Positions 53,254 to 64,000 of a DNA stretch of 64,000 bases are shown here, piece after piece. The translations under genes and the position numbers were made by a program. The notes under the pieces are model-generated. The model was given only the letters and a program-made list of their open reading frames with translations. It was not told the origin of the DNA and did not search any database. Origin of the DNA: Urophycis tenuis. Lineage: Eukaryota > Chordata > Actinopteri > Gadiformes > Phycidae. Within the stretch, counting starts at the first letter, position 1. The number at the start of each line of letters is the position of its first letter. The stretch is taken from contig JAXIVH010000007.1 in NCBI GenBank assembly GCA_036785325.1, positions 319,366 through 383,365 of the forward strand, given 5' to 3'.

Positions 53254-54282
53254 GAGGAGAGAGAGAGAGAGAGAGAGAGAGAGTTGCTGCTGCTGGCTGC
53301 TGCTGCTGCTGGTGGTGGTGATGGTGGTGGTGGGCAACTGTGTATGGGGGGCTACCGTGTGCATGAGGCGGGTTACTGATCCGTGTGTGGGTGCCAATTG
53401 CCTCTCAGGTCTGTGCACTTGAATGTAGTGTATGCCATAGCTGCAGTGTCGTAATCATTTGCGTTTAACTAGAAATTAATGACCATAAATACGCCTTGCT
53501 CAGCCATCACAGCAGCAAAAATAAAAAAAATAACTTATTTGTAACTATAGGCAACACCATGTCGTGTTTGATTAAGGATAGACAGCTGTTTATTTCTTTT
53601 TTATATTCAGATACCCCACAGATAACGAATTTGTGATTCTAACTTAAATACATAAAATTAATAAATACATGAATATTAAATAAAATATCAAATATTACAA
53701 ATAAATATTAAATGTAGGCAATTTATTGGTCAGCTAAAATAGATAAAGCAGAATGCTACCACAATAACACACTGGCATATAACCTACAGAAGTAATACTG
53801 CTCTCGCCTACGGATTCTGTTTTACCACTCTACACACACTACATCACGCTCCTACTTAATGTATTACTCCAGCAGTAGTTACACAGTTCGACAGCATGTT
53901 AGCAATCTATTTCACCAGTTCTCGGCTGCGCAGTTTTGCACCCAGTTATTAATGTTAAGGCTCTGCAACCAGCTGAGCTGTCTGCATATGTGGCCGTGTT
54001 CCCCTCCCCTGTCAGAAGCGACAACCCGCTCAAGGTTCCACCGTTCCCCTGAGCCTATATTTAGCTTAGCGGCGGACTCCCCTTCCACCGGTAATACAAA
54101 GACCAGTCGCCCTGCATCAGCTCAACGCGGCCGCTCCTGGCTACCCACTCAGTGGTGGCACACGCTACACTTTTGAGAGAACACAGGGGTCCATATTTCT
54201 ATACCATACGGGTCTATAGGTTACTCGTATGGATGCAAAATGTCTAAGTCTAAGGAGGTTAGGGTAATTAATAATGTGCATG

Positions 54283-54283
<1 letters not shown>

Positions 54284-54367
<84 letters not shown>

Positions 54368-54702
54368 TGTGTGTGTCTGTGTGTCTGTGTGTGTGTGTGT
54401 GTGTGTATGCCATGTGTGTGTGTGTATGATGTGTGTATGTGTATGCCGTGTGTGTGTGTGTCTGTGTGTGTGTGTGTGTGTGCGTACACTGTGTGTGAGT
54501 AGCCTGCCCACAGGAAACACATCTCCCACATCCTACGCTGCTGGAATAAAAGAAATAATAAACACCCCAAAACAAAGGAATGCTGATGCCCCAGCTCTTG
54601 AGAAGCACAGTTTCAGTCCTCCCACGTGAAGCAGAAATAGTTGCCTTTCCTAACAAAACATCGTTCGTCTAGGAGCGAGACCTCCACACACACACACACA
54701 CA

Positions 54703-54736
<34 letters not shown>

Positions 54737-54900
54737 TAATCATACACACACACACACACAATCATATACACACACACACATACGACATGCACACACGCGT
54801 GCAATATACACGCGCATACACAGACGCAGCCGTACACGCACGCACACACCTTCATACACACACGGCACGCAGGCACACACACACACACAGAGACACGCAC
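54284..54900. repeat. TG tract and opposing CA tract
   Basis: (TG)n with interruptions (54284-54480) is followed about 200 bp later by interrupted (CA)n (54688-54900). The two arms are complementary and could pair. Confidence 0.9.
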
Positions 54901-57900
54901 ACACCACCATGCACGCCAACACAAGGCTGTAGTTAGCAGTCGTTGAACTATTTCTGCTGCTGTGCTTGATGGGTTTGGCACAGAGAGGAGTCGGCAAGCC
55001 GTTTGGCGAAAAGCGGTCTTGGGTCTTTTGGAGTCGTTATCTACGGAGAGGAGCACAGAGCCACGGGACCGACCGGGCCTGTCAGACCCCACCGGGGCCT
55101 GAGGAACAGCCCCTCAGCTGCCTCCACCAGAACACAGTCAGAGGGATGTAAGTATGTGTCATCAGGGTGATTATAACCAGAGAATCAACGCTGCCGCCAT
55201 CTTCCCACTGCCAATAGCTGTTGTTGTTGTTGTTGTCATGTAATATTTACATTTTCCCAGAAATTAAAAAAAATATGCGTTTCTCTAAAGCCGAGCCACC
55301 AGTTCTGTGTGGTTAACAGCATTTCCATATGCTGTGAGTGTGGAACGCGGGCACGCGTCACAATTCAGGACCAAAGACATTCGCAGCTCCCCCCTGTGAA
55401 ACAATAATGAAATAACACAAAATAGAAAATCCCATTTCATCTTTCAGGAGATGTTCCTGAAGCAACCGCACGGTGAACCCCCGACACAGACGCTTCAGTG
55501 GCAGGCAGGCAAAGTGTGACGTAGCTCTCTGCTCAAGGCGGCTCACAGGTGGTCTGAGGACGTGGGTCTGAGGACGTGGGTCCCGAGCCCCCCGGCGGGC
55601 TCAGAGCTGCGTGTCCTCAGACCCCATGAGCAGACTCAGACCAGATGACCCAAACATCCAAATTCCAATTCCCTGCTGTGCTGACTAAAAAAATAAAAGG
55701 GGAGATGTCGAGGATTAGGGTTTCATATTATCTATTGTTCCAGACTTGTCGCCCCCACCCCCCTACCCCACCCCCCCACCTCCCAGTCCCAGCTCCATAT
55801 GCTCTAATATCTCATGTCTGTCCTTTCACGCCGCAGTGTAATGGAAAGTGCGCCCGGCAGACCGGATGCCGGCCGGATACCAGTGATTTTCTGTTAGTTA
55901 CGCGAGGCTCTCGGACACCCGCGGCCGGGGAGCGAGGGAGGGGCCGCCCGCGCTCACACCGCTTACAAGACAAACGCCCCTCTGTTGAAATCACCTGGGC
56001 GGTTCCCCCCCCCCCCCCCCCCCCCAGATGTGATTACAACACCCAGCCCCCAAGTCACCGCAAACAGACGCCAGGGAGAAAAACCCACTCAGCCGAACCC
56101 CCGGTATCGATATCCTTTAGTATTATTACACATTATGGGGGGGGGGGGGAGGAAATGGCATCAAACACACTTAATTGGACACATCGAAAACAACATGGCA
56201 TCCGGGGCGACGGCCGGGCCCCGGTCTGAGTGGATGCGGTGTGGGTTTCCGACAGAGCCGGTGATGCCTCTCACCCCAGAGGTTCAGAGGCTGCTGCTTT
56301 CTGAGGCTGTCCGCCAACGGAGCGCCGAGGCTCAGTTGGACTGCATGCTAGCTCCCCCCAGTGATCGCCAGGTGTTTTGACATGTTTGCCGCGGTGAGAG
56401 CGCCCAAGATGTGGATTTCACGCCACGATGTAAAGTTAAGATTCACTTTTTTTTTTACACAGCGTGGGGATGGCGGTTTCAAGCTGATGATTAAAAGGGA
56501 AGGATACACCCCTGTTGTTGTGTTTGAACCGTTAACATTTGAGTGCTCATAAAATGTCAGCTGGACGATGTTGAACTGTGTTTACTGACAGCCATTTCTA
56601 CGGTACCATTAGGCCAGAAAGCTATGAGATACAGACCCCAAAAAAGCACTTAAGTTTGCCAGCAAAGAGACAATGGGCTCATGCAAATGTGATCCAAAGC
56701 ATCTGTGCAAAGCTAAATGAACAAACATCACGGCTGCTCCAACGTCCACAAACATAGTCTCCTGGTGACCACGCATGCCAGACACAGAGCCCAACAACAC
56801 GAGCCGCGACACGTGTACCCACACAAACAAAACACAGAGGAAACCATTTCCCGCCAATGTTCCGGCATCAAATATTCAGAACACAGACCCCTCCGGGCCC
56901 GACGTGACGCTTCACGCGTCGCGCCCGTGTGCCAGTCTTCCTTGATCCATCATCGAGACCATTGAGTCCTCAGCAGGACTGCTCTGCTTTCACCGTGGAA
57001 GGCAGCTGTAGCGCTCAGCCCCGGCTGCCATCACTCATGTCTGCTTTGTCCTTTGGCATCCGTCCGGGTGGTGGAGCGGTGTCCCGTGACTTTGCACACA
57101 CACACACACACACACGCACACACGCACGCACATGCACACGGACACACACATACATACATACATACACGCTAACACGTGCACGCACGCGCAGGCACACCAA
57201 TACACACATGCACACACAGACACACACATAGATACATGCTAACATGTGCACGCATGCACACACACACACACACAACCACATAGGCACACACATAGATACA
57301 CGCTAACACGTGCACGCATGCACACAAACACAAACACACACGCACACAGGCACACACATAGATACACAGTACACACATGCACGCACACACAACACATGCA
57401 CGCACGTACACACGCACATGCACACGGACACACACATACATACACGCTAACACATGCACGCATGCACAGGCACACACAAACACACACACATACACATGCA
57501 CGCACACACACACAAACACATACATACATACACACTAATACATACACATGCAGACACACACACACACATCAAACACATTCACACAAACACACTGGGTGTG
57601 ATGACCTAATCAGATATTGCCAATAATCGACATGACATTGTACATTGGAGCAGCCCTTGACCATATGTGCACCTGCCCACCTGCCAGCTCAGGCAGTGAG
57701 GTTGGCATTATAGTCAGAGTTACATGGTTGCCTTTATGCTCAGAAGAGGATCATTCAACCTGTAAAAAGCAAGCATGGTTATTACCACGTCTCTCAATTG
57801 ATTTATGAATGCATGTTGAGCATGTCTGAAGAATTCATAAATTATGAAGTACTTAGACGCAGGCCCATTGTTAGTTCCCTGTGCTTAAAATAGAACAAAT

Positions 57901-57957
57901 CCTGCGTTTTCTGTAAGGGCATGGGGTGAGACTCACACACACACACACACTTGCACT

Positions 57958-58375
57958 GGTAACACTTTACAATAAGGGTGCAATAATCAACAGCAATGCA
58001 CATTAGTTAGTACAGTAATGGCATCAACTAACAATTAACTAACAGTTAATTAACAAGGAACTAACGGTCTTCTTTGATTGGGCTCATGTTTAGTAATGGT
58101 GTTCATTTTAACCAAGGAATTCATTTATAAAGTATTTAATAGGGTTCAGGTTAGGGTTACCCTTCACCCTTAGGGCTTTAGGGTTCAGGTTTACCCGAAC
58201 TCTAACCCTATTAAATAATGTATGGATGAATGCCTTGGGTAACATTGGCAAATGATTACTAGACCATTAGTGAGTTGTTCATTTACTCTAAGTGAATTGT
58301 TAGTTTATGCTTATTGCTACATGTTAATTGTCAATTAATGGTTAATTATTGTACCCTTATTATAAAGTGCTACCC
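57958..58375. mobile_element. Foldback MITE, 418 bp, hAT-like ends
   Basis: The left end GGTAACACTTTACAATAAGG is mirrored at the right end as ...CCTTATTATAAAGTGCTACC. The roughly 35-bp terminal inverted repeats are about 85% identical. A nested 14-bp perfect inverted repeat (58133-58146 and 58204-58217) flanks a core with TTAGGG-like motifs. It has no ORF, so it is non-autonomous. Similar termini occur on fish hAT-type MITEs. No clear target-site duplication is seen. Confidence 0.75.
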
Positions 58376-58409
58376 ACAAATATGCACACAAACATACACA
58401 CACACACAT

Positions 58410-58495
<86 letters not shown>

Positions 58496-59931
58496 GTACA
58501 ACAGCAAGCAAAACCCCACACATAAACAAACACATCCCAATAGCCTATGTTTGCAGACAAGGAGAAGAGCCCACAGCTGGGTCTCAGACGTCCACCGCGC
58601 TCACACCTCTGGAGCCAGGAAGCCGTCCTCAGACCTCCGATGCCGTCACCAAGACCCCAGACGGTCGCTTTGGTCAGATCAGAGGTCCTCCCCTCGTCTC
58701 CTCCCCGTGAGCAAACCAGCTACTGCCATCATGTCTCCACTGTCTGTCTCTCTACTGTCTGTCTCCACTGGGTACCCAACACGAGCTGCCCTCTCACCCC
58801 CCCCCCCCCCCCCCCCCCGAGGTGAACAGCATCCTAGCCTCACAAAGGCACCGCCGCGGTGTGGGGGCTGCAGGATGAGGACAGTGAGGTCACTGCCTCT
58901 GGAGAGAGACAGCCCAGAGCAACAAGATGGAGGGCAAGCCGTCAGAGCGTGAGAGCTGGGATGGAGGAGGAGACCATGAGAAAGGTTCTTCCACAAGCCA
59001 CACACCGAGCCCAGGTTGAGAAGACCCCCCCCATGAGACCCCCCACTACCAGACTGTATGGGAGCCGTGGTGCCATGACACCAACAGACAGACTTCTGTC
59101 TTGGAAAGCCAACTGCCAACCAAGAATATAGTAGTAACAAAATAAGCATTCATTTGGCCTATGACTTTTATAATGGTACATATTGAACCCCAATCTGTTT
59201 GTGCATGTTGGGACTTTACTGTTCGAAACTAGAAGTCTAGAGAAACTAGAGAGGTCTATTTTCAAGCAATATTTTTTAAGCATGAGAAAAATTAGGAAGT
59301 CATTTCATATACAGTATACATTACAAATTTAGTTAGTTTTGATATTGACCAGGGAGCATGAATATTATTTAGAAAATTGGATACTTTATCAAATATTTAT
59401 GTGGAGAAATGTCATTAGTTAAAACCACAACGACGTAATACTCCCTGGAATAATACACCAGCAGTCAGCATTTTCTACATTGCAATAGCCCATCTGCTGA
59501 TTCAGTCAAGCAGGAAACTTTCAAGCTGAATTAAGTTTATGTATTGTCATTAATGGTTTCAACATAACGCGTAAAATTGAAAGAGAAAAAACTCCAGAAT
59601 GGTGGTTTAGTGTTGAGATTTGCTAAACGTTAAATATATATAAACATGTGATACTAGAAAGAGCAACATATCCTGTGTTTGAGATCTGATTCACATCAAA
59701 CTAATATTTACTAGCGTTTATTTCTGAGCATCATTAAGAAAAGTTTGGGCAGAACGTTCTAAACAAAACTATTAATTATAATTATTCCAAAATAGCTTTG
59801 CATCGTCAATGTTCAGAGAGTACACCCTGTACCCGTTCCACCCAGGCCAATTACAGTGTTCATATGTTTCTGAGAACAGGACTTATTTAGACCCTCACAA
59901 GCACACTCAGTTCTTACACACATACATACAT

Positions 59932-59973
<42 letters not shown>

Positions 59974-61202
59974 GCGCGCGCACACACAAACACACGCACG
60001 TACAACACATGCACAAACATATTTGCGTACACATACTCACACACATGCATACACAGACACACACACACAACATAACATTCTTCACAATAGAAGATAATTA
60101 CTTTGGTTTCTCTGTGCACAATTCTTTTGAAAAGGGAACATAAGGCATATTACATCAAATGAGCGAAACAAAAAAAAAACTACATTTGGTTTAATAACAA
60201 GACACAAAATGAGCAAGCAAATGGCATGCAATACCAAGTGATAGGCCTTCTCATTAAAACCTTGAGAAAAAAAAAACGTGACATTGGATGTATTATTTAA
60301 TTCAAACTGGCAACATGGCATTCTAATACAAGCGCGTATGGTTGGAGTGTTAAGCACTCTGTGAGGCCACAAGTCCCTTCGCTGTACCTGGATGTGTGCA
60401 CGTCCAACATAAAGCTTTCCAAATGAGCTGACGGCGTGGGATAGCACCCAGGGAAGCACTCTGTGTATTAACAACCAGTCACTGCTTAACCACAACTAAT
60501 GTCCGCAAGGGGAAGTCCATTAAGTATTTTCTCCCCTGGATCCTCTCTGTCTGGTTTTTAAAAGCTGTACATTATATAGATCAGGGGGCAAGGTCAGCAA
60601 AGACCATTGGTAAAACTTTCACGATTCAACACCAAACCTTCTGGCGTTACACAAAAAGGGGGAACAGCTAAAAGGAGGGAGGAACACGCACAGGAGAATT
60701 AAAGTATGAAAGGTGTTTCCAAAAAAGAAGTTATTATTCCTTCATGTGGAACCGTGCACCACTCCAGAATTTTGACCTTCAGAGTAAATCCTGCAGTAGA
60801 TGGAGAACTGCAGACAAAAAAACCGGAAAGATGACAAGAGTCTGAAAACTCATTCTTGAATGAGACTGCTCCTGCCCCCAATGTCAATGTCAAACCATCT
60901 CACACTGGCCCAGTTTGTTCATTAACATGAATACTAATCATTCATCCCCAGCTCTTATACCTGAAGTACATGTCTACTGTTAATGTGCTTTGAGTGGATA
61001 AAGTTTGGTAAAAGGAAAAAATCCTGAGCGAGAGCACTCTCTCTCACTGCAAAGAAAAAAAAAACGAACAAAAATCAATTCACCACAATACGCTGCATTC
61101 CTTGATGAACGCAAATACCCTGCCAGTGCGAAACTTATTCTCCAGGAACAGTTAGCAACAACCGACCAAAAAAAATATCGATAATGTTCAACACGCACTC
61201 AC
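58376..61202. other. Repeat-rich sequence, no gene recognised
   Basis: (CA)n 58385-58494, C-run 58798-58818, (CA)n 59932-59972. The rest is AT-rich unique-looking sequence (59.1-61.1 kb) without a convincing exon on either strand. Confidence 0.55.
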
Positions 61203-61244
61203 CTTCCACAGCCTCTCGACCCGGGACAGCTTGCGTGTTTTCAT
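61203..61244 (-). CDS. Candidate first coding exon, - strand
   Basis: On the complement, ATG at 61244-61242 gives MKTRKLSRVERLWK and then the consensus donor GTGAGT, phase 0. Upstream (higher coordinates) is open non-repeat sequence that could be 5'UTR. The protein is unidentified. In human, KIAA1217 lies convergently beside ARHGAP21, so a - strand gene here would fit the neighbourhood, but the peptide is not one I recognise. Confidence 0.3.
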
Positions 61245-61446
61245 GTCGAGCGTTTTGGATGTGTGATGTTGTTGTGAGCGAGGGGGCGAGAGGACTGGAG
61301 AGCGTGGTGGTGGTGGACAGAGAGCAGCTGAATAAGGACCTAGTCATAAATAAGACACACCTTATCTCCCAGTCAGACTCATCCCATAGTCAGCAGCTTG
61401 GCCGCCCCGCTCTCCATACACCTCGCCTTTCACCTTTTAAGAGGCA

Positions 61447-61449
<3 letters not shown>

Positions 61450-61490
<41 letters not shown>

Positions 61491-61694
61491 CGTGTCAATA
61501 TGTGTGTGTGTGTGTGTGTGTGTGTCTGTGTGCATATGTGTGTGTAGGTGTCAGTATGTGTGTGTGTGTGTGTCTGTGTATGTGTGCATATGTGTGTGTG
61601 TGTGTGTGTGCGTGTGTGTGTGTATGTGTGTGTGTGTGTGTGTGTGTGGGTGTGTGTGTGTGCATGTGTGTGTGTGTGTGTTTGTGGGTGTGTG

Positions 61695-61725
<31 letters not shown>

Positions 61726-61894
61726 TTGTGTTTGTGTCTGTGCGCGTGCGTGTGTGTGTGTGTGTGTGTGTTTGTGTTTGTGTCTGTGCGCGTGCGTATG
61801 TGTGTGTGTATGCACGTGCTTCAATATGTACATGCACTTTGAGCAAATATAAGGTGCTGCGTTAGCTTGCACTCGGTCAACCCTCCGTCATCAC

Positions 61895-61974
<80 letters not shown>

Positions 61975-62358
61975 CTCTCTCTCTCTTGCTCTGTCTCTCT
62001 CTCTCACTCTCTCTTTCTTAGTCGTAAACACGCTGCCCTGCTGAGCACCAGCTAAAGACGGGCGTCCAGGCTTCGTCCGTCAAACCCTGCTGGACCACCG
62101 GGGACCGCACTCACAAGCGCGACCCATTAGGACGGCGGGGGGGGCCGGGCCTCCGCGTTCCTCTGCAGCAATCAGAACCGAAACACTTATCGTCCTCATC
62201 ATCACCATGAGCTCCCTCTCAGCATTCAGCACCGCTCAACATTACACACCCCACACAGCGCCGGGACACTTTATCACGGCTTAACCCCAGCTGTTTACCC
62301 CCTCCTCTCTCTTTCTCTCTCTCTCTATCCCTCTCTCTCTCTCTCTCCCTCTCTCCCT

Positions 62359-62396
<38 letters not shown>

Positions 62397-62700
62397 ATCC
62401 CTCTCCCCCTCTCCCTCACCCTCTCTCTCTCTCTCTGTCTCTCTCTCTGTATCCCTCTCTCTATATATATATCTCTCTCCCTCTCTCTCTGTATCCCTCC
62501 CTCTCTCTCCCTCTTTCTCTATATATACTGTATATACATACAGTTTATCCCTCTCCCTATATATCATTTTCTCTATCTCACTATATCCCTCTCTCTCTCT
62601 CTATCTCTCTTTTTCTCTCTCTATCCTGCTCTTTTTATCCCTCGCTCTCTATCCCTCTCTCTCACTCTCTCTCTTTCTTTCTGTATTTCACTCTCTCATC
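61450..62700. repeat. TG-rich then CT-rich simple repeats
   Basis: Degenerate (TG)n 61450-61810, (CT)n 61902-62010, and a mixed CT/TATA tract 62305-62700. Cys/Val, His/Thr and Arg/Glu ORFs here are repeat artefacts. Confidence 0.92.
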
Positions 62701-63534
62701 TCGCACTCGCTGTGCAGTTCCCAAGAGCAAAACAGAACAACAAACACTGCCCTTTTTTCTTTCATCCTGAACCAAATGCTTGAATGCCAAAGTGATTAGG
62801 GTGTCAAATAATACACAAGTCATGTACCGATAGCGCTTTGATTTGTTGCTGTACCCTCATGACATGAATGCTATTCTAATCGCATTCCGCGGGGCGAGCT
62901 CCAAGTCTCCAAGTGTTGTTAGCAGTCGCTAATTCAAATAATCATACATAATACAAAATAACATAATAACAACGTCCACTCAAGTTTACACAAATAAGGC
63001 AAGATTATTGTCGCAACATAGAGTTGTGTCTGTGAGTGTGTGTGTGTCTGTGTATCGGGAAAGAGAGGAAAGTCTGTCTGTAGAGCTGTGTGTAAAGAGC
63101 AGTGTGTGTGAATCAGGATTTAGGGAAATCCAACTCAGATGGGGAAGAACAGGCCTGCTGTTCTTTGGCCTTTCCTTTGATCTTCTCCCTACGACCAAGG
63201 AATCATTATGACGTCATCACAAATGTTCCACACAAACGCACGCACACACACACACACACACGTGCACACAAAGAGCAGATTGGTTAAAATCGATTGAGCC
63301 AACCTGTTACACAAGACCGTCTGAACGAGACTTCACAAAGAAATACAGTCTGCCTTTCTGCATATTAAGCTCCTCTGTCTGTTCAAATTGGTGTCAGGTA
63401 CAGACCCACCTTCACGGCGAGAAGAAAACATGTTTTGCTGAAGGTCCTTCATATCTCCTCGGGAGGCTAGATATCCAGGATGTCACACCAAAGCCTAACT
63501 CATCCCTTATTTATCAGAAGGCTACACCAGTGTC
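62701..63534. other. Unique-looking sequence, nothing recognised
   Basis: Mixed composition with a short CA tract (63241-63262). No exon with convincing splice sites or homology was found on either strand. Confidence 0.5.
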
Positions 63535-64000
63535 AGAGGAGAAGAGGACAGGGGAAGAGAGGTGACAAGAGGAGAGATGATTAGAGGAGAGGAGACGACA
63601 GGAGAGGAGAGGAGAGAACAGGGGAGGAGAGGTGACAAGAGGAGAGATGATTAGAGGAGAGGAGAGGAGAGGAGAGAGGGAAGGGGACAGGAGAGAGGAG
63701 GGGACAGGAGAGGAGAGGACAGGAGAGGAGAGGAGAGGAGAGGAAAGCCGACAAGAGGACAAGGGGAGAGGTGATTAGAGCAGAGGAGAGGAGAGATGAT
63801 TGGAGGGAAGGAGAGGAGAGGAGAAGGAGACAACAGGAGGAGGAAATACCATTTTACAGGAGAAAAAACAATAGAGCACAATAGAGAACAGATGAGATAG
63901 AAAAGAGGGGAGGAGAGGAACAGAGAGAGGAGAGAAAATAAATCAGAGGAGAGGACAGAGGGGAGGAGAGCAGACGAAGAGGACAGAGAAGACAAGAGGA
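63535..64000. repeat. GGAGA purine minisatellite, runs off window
   Basis: Irregular units of AGGAGAGGAGA with inserted GACAAGAGGAGAGATGATTA blocks, repeated several times. Strongly purine-biased strand. Extends past the window end. Confidence 0.9.

Noticed and set aside
54968..55148. Possible exon MGLAQRGVGKPFGEKRSW... with donor GTAAGT near 55147
   Set aside because: No homology, no acceptor logic and no phase partner; only one donor-like site supports it.
58140..58210. Interstitial telomere repeat
   Set aside because: Only scattered TTAGGG/AACCCT motifs inside the MITE, not a tandem array.
58556..58685. Possible exon after TTTGCAG near 58555
   Set aside because: Three frames are open through the stretch and none resembles arhgap21 or another family; the following GTCCTC is a poor donor.
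61184..61872. Long Cys/Val and His/Thr ORFs
   Set aside because: Products of (TG)n/(CA)n repeats with no stop codons; the same applies to similar ORFs at 2.6-3.0, 4.9-5.3, 27.1, 46.5, 54.3 and 57.2 kb.

Overview
The window is nuclear DNA from a bony fish, most likely a teleost. Vertebrate genes are split by GT-AG introns, exon phases match their mammalian counterparts, and introns are packed with (CA)n/(TG)n and (CT)n/(GA)n microsatellites and runs of 12-27 C or G. The extreme density of dinucleotide repeats resembles what is reported for codfishes, but the order cannot be settled from sequence alone. There is no bacterial, phage or CRISPR content.

Three genes lie head-to-tail on the + strand. 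(1) Positions 1637-11626: seven 3' coding exons of a pbx1 TALE-homeodomain gene (the 5' exons lie left of the window), with 3'UTR to about 12.3 kb. (2) 14866-18702: a complete nine-exon HPRT-family gene of 224 codons. Its sequence and its position next to arhgap21 make it prtfdc1 rather than hprt1. (3) About 21.0 kb to the assembly gap at 51470: arhgap21, a PDZ-PH-RhoGAP protein for Rho-family GTPases. It has a 5'UTR exon, 23 coding exons in view, and an open 3' end. The last part of the protein is missing.

The 200-N gap (51470-51669) interrupts arhgap21. The 12.3 kb to its right holds no recognisable arhgap21 exon. It contains microsatellites, one foldback MITE (57958-58375) and two possible first exons on the - strand. 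The gap is therefore either much larger than 200 bp or a doubtful join.

Most interesting points: four apparent single-base frameshifts in otherwise conserved exons (pbx1 exons 4 and 6; two late arhgap21 exons), best read as consensus errors; a phase-compatible alternative first exon of arhgap21 (41603-41729) encoding a Trp/Cys-rich N-terminus that would bypass the PDZ domain; a (TG)n tract of about 105 bp abutting the acceptor of the exon carrying the RhoGAP arginine finger; a GC-AG intron; tandem copies of the pbx1 exon 5 splice junction inside a CA satellite; and an HPRT-like protein whose acidic pair in the PRPP-binding loop is Glu-Ala while the catalytic Asp is kept. I found no wholly new biological system. 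The strongest leads concern transcript structure and assembly quality.
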